Below are positions 17,830 through 25,998 of a DNA stretch of 64,000 bases, in pieces (within the stretch, counting starts at the first letter, position 1; the number at the start of each line of letters is the position of its first letter). The DNA lies in the NCBI GenBank assembly GCA_003215295.1, contig QCKN01000001.1, positions 169,068-233,067 on the forward strand, written 5' to 3'. Source of the stretch: Prochlorococcus sp. AG-409-P03 (GTDB lineage: Bacteria; Cyanobacteriota; Cyanobacteriia; PCC-6307; Cyanobiaceae). A program made the position numbers and the translations under genes. The notes under the pieces are model-generated. The model was given only the letters and a program-made list of their open reading frames with translations. It was not told the origin of the DNA and did no database searches.

Positions 17830-18033
17830 TTGGAGTTTCGATTAACCCATGATCTTGAGATATCTCGTAGCAATTACTCCTTTAGCAGGAGCTATAGCTT
17901 TCCCACTCATAGTGCCTATTACGATGGTGAGGCTTGGCTTGGGGCCAGGCCTGATGTGTGCTTTATCACTGAGCACACTTTGGTTCGTGGCAATGCTTCG
18001 GACTTCAGAGATGCCACATTGAACCTTGCCTGA
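17830..18033 (+). CDS. In-frame extension after the DUF4912 stop codon, status uncertain
   Basis: Directly after the TGA at 17827-17829 the same reading frame continues for 67 codons to TGA at 18031. It contains no ATG; the first codon is TTG. The product (DLEISRSNYSFSRSYSF, YYDGEAWLGARPDVCFITEH, NASDFRDATLNLA) has ordinary protein composition and codon choice like its neighbours. It may be a separate small gene started by coupling at TTG, a C-terminal part cut off by a nonsense change, a read-through product, or noncoding. I cannot decide which from one sequence. Confidence 0.35.
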   Translation: MEFRLTHDLEISRSNYSFSRSYSFPTHSAYYDGEAWLGARPDVCFITEHTLVRGNASDFRDATLNLA

Positions 18034-18035
18034 AG

Positions 18036-18051
18036 AAACTGATTTCAGTTT
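18036..18051 (+). terminator. Weak hairpin before pgm
   Basis: AAACTG (18036-18041) and CAGTTT (18046-18051) form a six-base-pair stem with a four-base loop between the DUF4912 region and the phosphoglucomutase gene. The stem is short and A+T-rich, so termination is only a possibility. Confidence 0.25.
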
Positions 18052-18083
18052 TGAGAGGTTTGTTAGCGATGTCTTTTTAACAA

Positions 18084-19745
18084 ATGTCTAGTTCAGTATT
18101 TGCTTCAACACCTTATCTAAATGAGGTTAGATTTAGCCCTCCGTTTACTGACCAGAAACCTGGGACTTCTGGTTTAAGAAAAAGTAGTAGGCAGTTTGAG
18201 CAGCCTCATTATCTTGAAAGCTTTATAGAGGCAATTTTACGTACTCTTCCAGGCGTAAAGGGTGGCATTGTAGTTTTGGGTGGTGATGGTCGTTATGGGA
18301 ATCGCAGGGCTATTGATGTGATCCTTCGCATGGCTGCAGCCCATGGAGTTAGGAAGGTTATTACTACTGTTGATGGGATTCTTTCAACCCCTGCAGCTTC
18401 ACATATCGTGCGGCAACATAAAGCCATAGGAGCAATTATTCTCTCTGCTAGTCATAACTCTGGGGGGCCAGAAGGTGACTTTGGTGTGAAGGTGAACGCA
18501 GCCAATGGAGGCCCTGCTCCTGAATCTCTTACTAATGCGATTTACTCTTGTACTAAGGGACTTGAGGAATATTTAATCGTTGAGAATTTCTCTGTTCCAC
18601 TAGATCTTCCAGGCCAGCATAAAGTTGGCGAAATGATAATAGAAATTGTTGACGGATTGGAAGATTACGTTGATTTGATGCAGAAAATCTTCGATTTTGA
18701 TCGGATTAGTTCTTATATTTCAAGCGATTTTCGCATTGCCTTTGATGCGTTGAATGCTGTTACAGGCCCATATGCAAGGCGCATATTGGAAGATATTTTG
18801 GGTGCTCCGAAAGGGACAGTTCGTAATGGTATCCCTTTAGAGGATTTTGGCGGCTGTCACCCTGACCCGAATCTCACTTATGCGAAGGACTTGGCTGATT
18901 TGCTATTGAATGGCCATGATTATTCCTTCGGCGCTGCTTGTGATGGTGATGGTGATCGCAATATGGTTTTAGGTCGAGGCTGCTTCGTTAATCCAAGCGA
19001 TAGTCTTGCCGTCTTAGCAGCCAATGCGACTTGTGTTCCTGCTTATCGTGATGGTCTTGCAGGTGTGGCGCGTTCGATGCCAACAAGTTCTGCGGTTGAT
19101 GTTGTTGCGAAGGACTTGGATGTCGCTGTCTTTGAAACTCCGACTGGCTGGAAGTTTTTCGGAAATCTTTTAGATGCTGGTCAAATTACTCTTTGCGGTG
19201 AAGAAAGCTTTGGTACAGGTAGCTGTCATGTGAGGGAAAAGGATGGTCTTTGGGCTGTTTTATTTTGGCTTCAGATCTTGGCAGAGAAAAAAAGTTCAGT
19301 CGCAAATCTAATGGCGGAACATTGGAGTCGTTATGGCCGCCATTACTATTCACGACATGATTATGAATCAGTTTCTAGTGATATTGCCCATAACCTTTAC
19401 TCTGGTCTTGAATCCAGACTACCTTCATTGGTGGGTAGGTCTTTCGCAGGTCGTTCTGTGATCTTGACGGATGATTTTAGTTATACGGATCAAGTAGATG
19501 GCTCTGTAACTAGTAATCAGGGCTTGCGAATTCTTCTTGATGATCAGAGTCGAGTGGTTTTGCGCTTATCAGGTACTGGTACCAAGGGTGCAACCTTACG
19601 TGTGTATTTAGAAAGTTATGTTCCCTCTAGCGGACAGTTATTTCAAGATCCTCAAGAAGTTCTTAAACCTTTAATTAGCAGCATTGACTCGCTTGCTGAA
19701 ATTACTCATCGCACTGGTATGAGTTCTCCTAGTGTGATTACATGA
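18084..19745 (+). CDS. pgm: Phosphoglucomutase, alpha-D-phosphohexomutase family
   Basis: The enzyme interconverts glucose 1-phosphate and glucose 6-phosphate for glycogen and sugar-nucleotide metabolism. The 553-residue protein has the PGM1-type start (PFTDQKPGTSGLRKSSRQF), the phosphoserine loop SASHNSGGPEGDFGVK (about residue 120), the metal loop CDGDGDRNM (about residue 290), the sugar loop GEESFGTGS and the phosphate loop RLSGTGTKGATLR. The active loop has Ser where most relatives have Pro after Asn (HNPGG), which is unusual but does not touch the nucleophile. Start is ATG. rarA follows after about 125 bases. Confidence 0.94.
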   Translation: MSSSVFASTPYLNEVRFSPPFTDQKPGTSGLRKSSRQFEQPHYLESFIEAILRTLPGVKGGIVVLGGDGRYGNRRAIDVILRMAAAHGVRKVITTVDGILSTPAASHIVRQHKAIGAIILSASHNSGGPEGDFGVKVNAANGGPAPESLTNAIYSCTKGLEEYLIVENFSVPLDLPGQHKVGEMIIEIVDGLEDYVDLMQKIFDFDRISSYISSDFRIAFDALNAVTGPYARRILEDILGAPKGTVRNGIPLEDFGGCHPDPNLTYAKDLADLLLNGHDYSFGAACDGDGDRNMVLGRGCFVNPSDSLAVLAANATCVPAYRDGLAGVARSMPTSSAVDVVAKDLDVAVFETPTGWKFFGNLLDAGQITLCGEESFGTGSCHVREKDGLWAVLFWLQILAEKKSSVANLMAEHWSRYGRHYYSRHDYESVSSDIAHNLYSGLESRLPSLVGRSFAGRSVILTDDFSYTDQVDGSVTSNQGLRILLDDQSRVVLRLSGTGTKGATLRVYLESYVPSSGQLFQDPQEVLKPLISSIDSLAEITHRTGMSSPSVIT

Positions 19746-19870
19746 CCTGAAGTGTTGTCATTTCAAATGTCTACGAATTTGTTTCTTGAAAGGATTTTTT
19801 TTTAGATTTAACAGATTGGAGTGTCTCGTGGCATCGAAAAGCTTTTGGATCACAGCTTTTTTGATAGAGA

Positions 19871-22093
19871 ATGACAAGAGAGGGTGAATCATTATTGGGA
19901 AAAGATCTTTTTACTTTTCATGGAGAACAAGAGCTAAACCGCAATGCACCGCTTGCGGAGCGCTTAAGACCGAGAAGTCTTGATGATTTTGTGGGACAGA
20001 GGGCGATTTTGGCTGAAGGGCGTCTTTTACGAAGGGCGATAGCTGCTGACAGGGTTGGTAACTTGCTGCTTCATGGTCCTCCCGGAGTTGGAAAAACCAC
20101 TTTGGCGAGAATTATTGCGGCAAACACTCGATCTCATTTCACTATTTTAAATGCTGTTTTATCTGGAGTGAAGGAATTGCGTTTAGCAGTAGATGAGGCT
20201 AGGCAACGATTAGACCGTCATGGGTTGCGTACGATACTTTTTATTGATGAGGTACATCGATTTAATAGTGTTCAGCAAGATGCCTTATTGCCATGGGTAG
20301 AGAATGGCACTGTGACTCTGATCGGTGCTACTACTGAAAACCCTTATTTTGAAGTAAATAAAGCCCTTGTGAGTCGTTCTAAGCTTTTTCGCCTACAACA
20401 CTTGGAGGCGGATGACTTACATAAACTTTTAGAGCGTGCTTTGAAAGATAAAGATAGGGGTTATGGCTGTTCCGATGTCAAGATTACGGATACTGCAGCT
20501 ACTCATTTAGTTGATGTTGCTAATGGAGATGCTCGCAGCCTCTTGAATGCTCTTGAACTTGCGGTTGAGAGTACGCCAGCAAATGACAGTGGATCAATAA
20601 ACATTGATCTCGCTATAGCTGAAGAATCTATACAGGAACGTGCCGTGCTTTATGACAAGCACGGCGATGCCCATTTTGACACGATTAGTGCCTTCATTAA
20701 ATCCTTGCGTGGTTCTGATCCTGATGCTGCGCTGTTTTGGTTGGCTCGTATGGTTGAAGCAGGAGAGAATCCTCGATTTCTTTTTCGCAGAATGTTGATT
20801 GCTGCAGGTGAAGACGTAGGACTAGCAGACCCTCACGCAATAGTTGTTGTGGAAGCATGTGCTGCTGCTTTTGAGCGTATTGGTTTACCAGAAGGTCTTT
20901 ATTTACTTGCGCAGGCAGCTTTGTATTTGGCTTCTACAGAGAAGAGCAACAGCGCTATGGCTTTCTTTGAGGCCCAACGCAGTGTACGAATGGCTCAAAG
21001 ACAGGAGGTTCCTAGTCATCTGCGTGATGCAAATCGAGATGGCGCCGCCTTTGGAGATGGTATTGGCTACCGCTACCCTCATGCTTTTGCTAATCATTGG
21101 GTAAGTCAACAATATTTACCTAAAGAATTACAAGGGGAAGTTTTTTGGAAACCAACTGATCAGGGTTGGGAAGGTCAACGACGACTCGTAATTTTGGAAA
21201 GAAGAGCTGCTCAACTAGCTGCAGTTGTTGAGTCAGAGGAGGAACACCCTTTGTTGGTGTCGAGTGGGCCAGGCAGTCCTGAATTAGATAGGTGGCTGCA
21301 ACGCCAGCTTGCGCTAGAAGGTAATCGGCTCACTCAATTACAAGAGAAATTGTGGTCTGGAATTACTTGGCAGCGGCATGATCGAGTTTTGGTGATCGGC
21401 GGACGATCATTGCTGTGGGCCTTGAATCCCCTGCGTCATGTTCCCGAAGGGGGCGTAACACTTCTTACTCAATCCCCAGATGATCTCGCACGCTTGTCAT
21501 CTCAGTTGGAATTCTTAGATCCGATACATCGTCCGTATTTGATGGATGATAGTGAAGAAGCGTTTAAGCAAGTTGCGGAAGAGCTGGGTTTTGAATGGAT
21601 TGGTGGACGGTTGCATAGAAACAACATGATTTCTGATCGAACCTGGATGGCGATTACTCGAAAATGCTCGGTGAATTCAGGCTTGAGATTGTTGCTAACG
21701 GCTCCAGCATTAGGCCCAGCAGAATCACTACATCAGATAATTAGTGAAAATGAAATGTCTGCACAAGACAGTGATTTGTTGATGAATTTGATAACTGCGG
21801 AAAGAAGTTGGATTAGGTCTGACTATGGTGACTGTCACTTAGTAGAGAAACTTCAGGAGCTTGGATGGGATTTAGAATGGGATGAATGGCAAGAGTCTTT
21901 AGATTTAAAAATTGATAGTCAGTTGCAAGTACGATGGTTAAGAGAGGGCAGCCTTTACTCTGAATTGTTAAAGAAGCACTTCCCTAAGAAGGGTATGGAC
22001 TTGATGTCTACATTGCTCACTAAATTAAGAGAAAAAATCTTGCCTCAAAAATTAAATCACAAGAGGATAATAGGAAGTCTTAGAGCGGGATAA
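19871..22093 (+). CDS. rarA: RarA/MgsA recombination factor fused to a second domain
   Basis: Residues 1-430 are a RarA (MgsA, WRNIP1) AAA+ ATPase: Walker A LLHGPPGVGKTTLAR, Walker B TILFIDEVHRF, sensor GATTENPYFEVN, then the clamp-loader-like lid and tetramerisation region (FFEAQRSVRMAQRQEVPSHLRD). RarA acts at stalled replication forks. Residues from about 440 to 740 are an added domain with a methyltransferase-like topology (RVLVIGGRSLLWALNPLRHV, EGGVTLLTQSP), a fusion known from cyanobacteria whose role is undefined. The protein is full length at 740 residues. It ends 26 bases from the convergent phosphopantetheinyl transferase gene. Confidence 0.9.
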   Translation: MTREGESLLGKDLFTFHGEQELNRNAPLAERLRPRSLDDFVGQRAILAEGRLLRRAIAADRVGNLLLHGPPGVGKTTLARIIAANTRSHFTILNAVLSGVKELRLAVDEARQRLDRHGLRTILFIDEVHRFNSVQQDALLPWVENGTVTLIGATTENPYFEVNKALVSRSKLFRLQHLEADDLHKLLERALKDKDRGYGCSDVKITDTAATHLVDVANGDARSLLNALELAVESTPANDSGSINIDLAIAEESIQERAVLYDKHGDAHFDTISAFIKSLRGSDPDAALFWLARMVEAGENPRFLFRRMLIAAGEDVGLADPHAIVVVEACAAAFERIGLPEGLYLLAQAALYLASTEKSNSAMAFFEAQRSVRMAQRQEVPSHLRDANRDGAAFGDGIGYRYPHAFANHWVSQQYLPKELQGEVFWKPTDQGWEGQRRLVILERRAAQLAAVVESEEEHPLLVSSGPGSPELDRWLQRQLALEGNRLTQLQEKLWSGITWQRHDRVLVIGGRSLLWALNPLRHVPEGGVTLLTQSPDDLARLSSQLEFLDPIHRPYLMDDSEEAFKQVAEELGFEWIGGRLHRNNMISDRTWMAITRKCSVNSGLRLLLTAPALGPAESLHQIISENEMSAQDSDLLMNLITAERSWIRSDYGDCHLVEKLQELGWDLEWDEWQESLDLKIDSQLQVRWLREGSLYSELLKKHFPKKGMDLMSTLLTKLREKILPQKLNHKRIIGSLRAG

Positions 22094-22119
22094 AGTTTGC
22101 TTGTATGCTTAGATGCTCT

Positions 22120-22818
22120 TTAATTGTTTAGTTGTATAAGAGTGCAGATTATTGGTTCAACTGCCACGAGAGCTTTGTCACAAGCAATTGCGATATGCCA
22201 GTCTTTAAAATCAATTTGATGAATTTTAATTTGATAATCAAGTATTTTATGTGAGGCATACTTTGAATTACTCTCAATGTCCCATTGAGCTTGATCTGAG
22301 GCAAAAGTTCCTCTTTGCCATTTAATAGCTGCTTCTTTCTTAACCCATTGCTGCAGAAAGGCTGATTTTTGGAGAGTGCTATCTAGGTTGATTAATTTAA
22401 TTTGCTCTTCTTTAGAGAAATATCGGGTTGCTAATTTCAGGGCATTTAATGGTCTATCTTTTCTTTCGATATCTACGCCTATTTTCTTTGAGGACCAACC
22501 AATTAGCAATGTATCAACGCAATGGCTAAAGCTTAGATGACCCCATCCTTCTCGAAGCTTCGGAGGTTGCCCAGGCTTCGCATCTAAGGGAATTTGCAAT
22601 GCTTCTGTACCCCACAGCTCTGCAAGAACTTCTCGTACCTGACCTCTTGAATGTTGATATTCATATGATCGTTTTGCTGCTAACTTCTTTGCATATTCCT
22701 TCTCTTTTAGAGTTATTGGTTTTATAGAGCCTGCCATTGGACACAGCCAAAGTGACAGTAGGCTAGTTCCCTTAACTATTGGAGGGTTCAATGACTTTGC
22801 AAATTGGCGATCTAGCAC
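22120..22818 (-). CDS. 4'-phosphopantetheinyl transferase, Sfp type
   Basis: The enzyme transfers phosphopantetheine from CoA to carrier proteins; in cyanobacteria without a separate AcpS it serves the fatty acid carrier protein. Motifs are LSFSHC, GVDIERKDRPLN and the catalytic block FSKEEQ...WVKKEAAIKWQRG. The N-terminal strand SLWLCP is typical of the family and lies upstream of the only ATG (22737), so I favour an upstream start: GTG 22818 or TTG 22791. Either choice overlaps the divergent bcp gene. The 3' end is convergent with rarA. Confidence 0.85.
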   Translation of the reverse strand: MLDRQFAKSLNPPIVKGTSLLSLWLCPMAGSIKPITLKEKEYAKKLAAKRSYEYQHSRGQVREVLAELWGTEALQIPLDAKPGQPPKLREGWGHLSFSHCVDTLLIGWSSKKIGVDIERKDRPLNALKLATRYFSKEEQIKLINLDSTLQKSAFLQQWVKKEAAIKWQRGTFASDQAQWDIESNSKYASHKILDYQIKIHQIDFKDWHIAIACDKALVAVEPIICTLIQLNN

Positions 22819-23258
22819 CAGACTTCACACTCCCCACACAGGATGGTACCCCTTTGCAGTTGGCATCATTCAAAGGTCAAAGAGTAGTTATTTATTTTTA
22901 CCCTAAAGATAATACTCCTGGATGTACTAAGGAAGCTTGTAACTTTCGAGATAGGTGGAGCCTCTTTCGGAACAATGGTATCCAGGTTCTTGGCATTAGC
23001 AAAGATGCTTCGTCATCGCATATAAAGTTCATTGATAAGTATGACTTGCCTTTTCTTTTGTTGACTGATGCTGAACCCTGTCCAGTAGCAACAGCTTATG
23101 AGAGTTATGGGTTAAAGAAATTTATGGGACGTGAATATATGGGAATGATGAGACATACGTTTGTGATTGATCAACAAGGCAAGATTGAGGCTAAATATTT
23201 AAAAGTTAAGGCAGCTAGTATGGCTGATCAGATTCTTGAAGACCTTGGTATGAATTAA
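22791..23258 (+). CDS. bcp: Thioredoxin-dependent peroxiredoxin Q (Bcp)
   Basis: The 155-residue protein is a PrxQ-type thiol peroxidase that reduces peroxides with thioredoxin. The peroxidatic Cys45 and resolving Cys50 are in YPKDNTPGCTKEACNFRD, and the C-terminal region has GREYMGMMRHTFVIDQQGKI. ATG 22791 is preceded by GGAGGG at good spacing and gives the standard N-terminus MTLQIGDLAPDF. The 3' end overlaps the convergent coaX gene by 4 bases, and its 5' end overlaps the likely coding start of the phosphopantetheinyl transferase gene. Confidence 0.94.
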   Translation: MTLQIGDLAPDFTLPTQDGTPLQLASFKGQRVVIYFYPKDNTPGCTKEACNFRDRWSLFRNNGIQVLGISKDASSSHIKFIDKYDLPFLLLTDAEPCPVATAYESYGLKKFMGREYMGMMRHTFVIDQQGKIEAKYLKVKAASMADQILEDLGMN

Positions 23259-23962
23259 TTTTGCTCTGTAACATGTATCATTCCTTCTAGAACAAGATTT
23301 GGGTGAAATGTTAGATCTAGAAGTGGATATTTTGCTTGAAGTTCATTCAGGATCATAGGTGCATCGCCACCACATAGCCAAATAGGCATTTGCGACTGTT
23401 TACTTGCTTCTACGATGGCTCCGACAAGTGCTTGCAGGCTACCTCGTTTCATTGCTTCAGTTGTTTTTGTTGGAAAAAGGGAAGTTGGAATATTAAAAGT
23501 TGACTCCTGATTAAGCTTTTTTAAATTGTATGCTCCCTGGTACATTGCTGACAGCTGCAGGCGTAGTCCGGCAAGCAACTGACCGCCAGCAAATTCTCCG
23601 TTGGCCGATATTCTTGTCAAGCTTAAGATTGTTCCCGAATCTACTATTAGTAACCCTGAAGAATATTTCCCTGAGATCTTTGCTCTTCTAAATGCTTCCC
23701 AACCCGCTAAGGCTCGATCAATGCCAAGCCATTTAGGTAATTTTTTAAGAGGGATATCATTTAGTTGAATTTGTTTTGCTGCATTCAATGTATTTTGATT
23801 GGGTAGAGCGCCTACTGATGCCCATGTTATAGAGGAGATATCTTGACGAGTGAGGTGTTTGGAATCAGGCTTGGTATGAAAAAAATCCCACTGGCTGTTT
23901 TTTCTTACTGCCCAATGCCAGCGACTATTGCCGATTAATAGCAAACAATTTGAAGATTCCAC
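23255..23962 (-). CDS. coaX: Type III pantothenate kinase
   Basis: CoaX phosphorylates pantothenate, the first step of CoA synthesis. Family landmarks are the N-terminal phosphate loop in LLLIGNSRWHWA (the usual Asp-Gly-Asn becomes Ile-Gly-Asn, as in cyanobacterial members), the DSGT motif in LLIVDSGTILSL, and GEFAGGQLLAGLRLQLSAMY with the Gly-Gly loop. I place the start at GTG 23962, two bases after the cysH stop; an ATG at 24013 would give 17 extra residues inside cysH. The gene is the second of a cysH-coaX pair. Confidence 0.88.
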   Translation of the reverse strand: MESSNCLLLIGNSRWHWAVRKNSQWDFFHTKPDSKHLTRQDISSITWASVGALPNQNTLNAAKQIQLNDIPLKKLPKWLGIDRALAGWEAFRRAKISGKYSSGLLIVDSGTILSLTRISANGEFAGGQLLAGLRLQLSAMYQGAYNLKKLNQESTFNIPTSLFPTKTTEAMKRGSLQALVGAIVEASKQSQMPIWLCGGDAPMILNELQAKYPLLDLTFHPNLVLEGMIHVTEQN

Positions 23963-23964
23963 TT

Positions 23965-24756
23965 TTATATTCCATCTCCCATAATTCCTGGGCCAGGCAA
24001 ATGAATTCCACATTCTTGCTTTAGTCCTCCAAAACGTGTATCTCGTCCTTGGACATCATTGTTATCTGGCCCACTAGAGTGCCAATCTCCAACGGTGGAG
24101 TAACCTTTTTCGAATAGTGGGTGTTGGGGCAATTTATTATCGTTCATATAATAGTAAATGTCTTTTGTGGTCCATTCTAGAATTGGTCTGAGAGCCAGAC
24201 GCCCACGTATAGGGTCAATCCAATTCATTGACTTTCTATGGTCAGTTTGTTTTCCTCTGACTCCACTGGCCCAACATGAAATACCTAAGTCTGATAGAGA
24301 GTTTTCAAGTGGTTGAATCTTTCTAATTTGGTGGTATTTCTCTATATCTTCTATGCGATCAGTCGACCAAAGCTTTCCATATAAGGCTTCCATTCTTGCT
24401 GGCGAGATTGAACTTTGGGAGACTTGAACATTAATGTTGAGTGTTTTCGTAAGTTCTTCTGCATATGCATAAGTTTCGGGTGGTAAATAGCCCGTATCAA
24501 CCCAGATGACAGGAATATTTTCCCCCTCGTTTAGCTCGTGAAGCATATGTAGTAAAACAGCTGACTGAATTCCGAAACTCGTCGTGAGTGCAAAGTTAGA
24601 TTTAAACTGATTGTAGGCCCAGCAAAGTCTTTCGGGTGGTTTAAGGTTCTTCAAATGAGCATTAGCTTCTTCGACAGAGCACTCCAGACTTGATAGATGA
24701 GCAACACTTTCAGGGTCTTGACCCTGAGTTCGCTTTTTGTGTGAGCCATAAGTCAT
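23965..24756 (-). CDS. cysH: Phosphoadenylylsulfate (PAPS) reductase
   Basis: CysH reduces PAPS to sulfite with thioredoxin in assimilatory sulfate reduction. Seen are the PP-loop-like ALTTSFGIQSAVLLHML, WVDTGYLPPETYAYAEEL, the ARPILEWT-type block LALRPILEWTTKDIYYYMN, YSTVGDWHSSGP and the C-terminal active Cys in QECGIHLPG. The paired cysteines of APS reductases that bind a 4Fe-4S cluster are absent, which points to PAPS as substrate. ATG 24756 is preferred to GTG 24771. It is followed two bases later by coaX and is divergent from the NDH-2 gene. Confidence 0.93.
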   Translation of the reverse strand: MTYGSHKKRTQGQDPESVAHLSSLECSVEEANAHLKNLKPPERLCWAYNQFKSNFALTTSFGIQSAVLLHMLHELNEGENIPVIWVDTGYLPPETYAYAEELTKTLNINVQVSQSSISPARMEALYGKLWSTDRIEDIEKYHQIRKIQPLENSLSDLGISCWASGVRGKQTDHRKSMNWIDPIRGRLALRPILEWTTKDIYYYMNDNKLPQHPLFEKGYSTVGDWHSSGPDNNDVQGRDTRFGGLKQECGIHLPGPGIMGDGI

Positions 24757-24828
24757 ACTCCTATCATCCACTGTTGAGTTGGAAGATTACCTGTTTAGGG
24801 TCTATAAATCATCTCAGGCTCTGGTTCC

Positions 24829-25998
24829 ATGGCCTCAATTCCGCAAAAATCCAACCAAGTTGTTTTAGTGGGGGGTGGGTTTGCAGGATTAACAACTGCA
24901 ATCGCTCTCAGTCGCTCTGTTCCGCGCCCTAAAATTATTTTAGTAGAGCCAAGATCTAAGTTTACTTTTCTCCCTTTATTATATGAGCTTCTAAGTGATG
25001 AGATTCGGGAATGGGAAATTGCTCCTTTTTATAGGTCTCTACTTAGTGAAAGAGGAGTTTCATTCATTCAAGATCGTGTTGTCAAGATCGATACTAGAGA
25101 ACAAATAGTGAGTACTGCTGCAGGGTTAAAACTTAATTATTCACAACTGGTTCTTGCGACTGGTTCGAAAACAACAGATTTTGGTGTTCCTGGTGTGACT
25201 AAATATGCGATGACTTTTAAAAGTTTGCAGGATGTCGACAGATTGAAAAAGGTTATTGATCAATTATGTAAAGACAACAAGCGCTCTAATAGCTTAATGA
25301 TTGTTGGTGCTGGTGCTTCAGGTGTTGAACTTGCATGTAAGGTTGCAGATTTATTAGGAGGCTGTGCAGAAGTTCATTTAATAGATCTTGCAGATCGGGT
25401 TTTACCTATGGGTAAATCTTTCAATCAGGAACAAGCTGAGCTTGCTTTGTCGCAGAGGAATGTGAAAGTTCATATGCAAACTAGGGTTCTTTCTATATCT
25501 AGTCAACATCTGGAACTTCAGACTGCTAGTAGCTCCAAAGATGATTCTTTATTGTTGAATCATACAGGTGTACTGTGGACTGCCGGTAATCAACCAGTTA
25601 TACCTGAGATTGCCCCTAACTTATCTTTATCACAGGGATGCTTGTCTATTAATGAATGCTTGGAAGTGATAGGGGTCGAGAACGTTTTAGCGCTTGGGGA
25701 TGTAGCAGTGCACGCCCGCAAAGCTTGGCCAGCAACTGCGCAGGTTGCCATTCAACAGGGTGAACTCGCTGCAAAGAATGTGATGAATTTGCAGGCGGAG
25801 ATTTGTTCAGAGCCTTTTGACTTCATTGACTTTGGTGAAATGCTTGGATTGGGGATTGGGGATGCCACGATCACAGGAATGGGACTTACTATTTCGGGAT
25901 CTCTTGCATTTCAGATTCGTAGAATTACTTACTTAACAAAGTTGCCAAGTTTTTCGTTAGGTTTGAAATCTGCTGGTGCTTGGTTGCTGGGTAATTGA
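24829..25998 (+). CDS. ndb: Type 2 NADH dehydrogenase (NDH-2), FAD-dependent
   Basis: This 389-residue flavoprotein oxidises NAD(P)H at the membrane surface and reduces quinone without pumping protons; in cyanobacteria such enzymes also act in redox sensing. The FAD fold is at the N-terminus (VVLVGGGFAGLTTAIALS), the NAD fold in the middle (SLMIVGAGASGVELACKVADLL), the second FAD contact is VLALGDVAV, and the C-terminus has a weakly hydrophobic amphipathic end. Start is ATG. The hflX gene begins with TTG overlapping its stop (TTGA), so the two are coupled. Confidence 0.9.
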   Translation: MASIPQKSNQVVLVGGGFAGLTTAIALSRSVPRPKIILVEPRSKFTFLPLLYELLSDEIREWEIAPFYRSLLSERGVSFIQDRVVKIDTREQIVSTAAGLKLNYSQLVLATGSKTTDFGVPGVTKYAMTFKSLQDVDRLKKVIDQLCKDNKRSNSLMIVGAGASGVELACKVADLLGGCAEVHLIDLADRVLPMGKSFNQEQAELALSQRNVKVHMQTRVLSISSQHLELQTASSSKDDSLLLNHTGVLWTAGNQPVIPEIAPNLSLSQGCLSINECLEVIGVENVLALGDVAVHARKAWPATAQVAIQQGELAAKNVMNLQAEICSEPFDFIDFGEMLGLGIGDATITGMGLTISGSLAFQIRRITYLTKLPSFSLGLKSAGAWLLGN

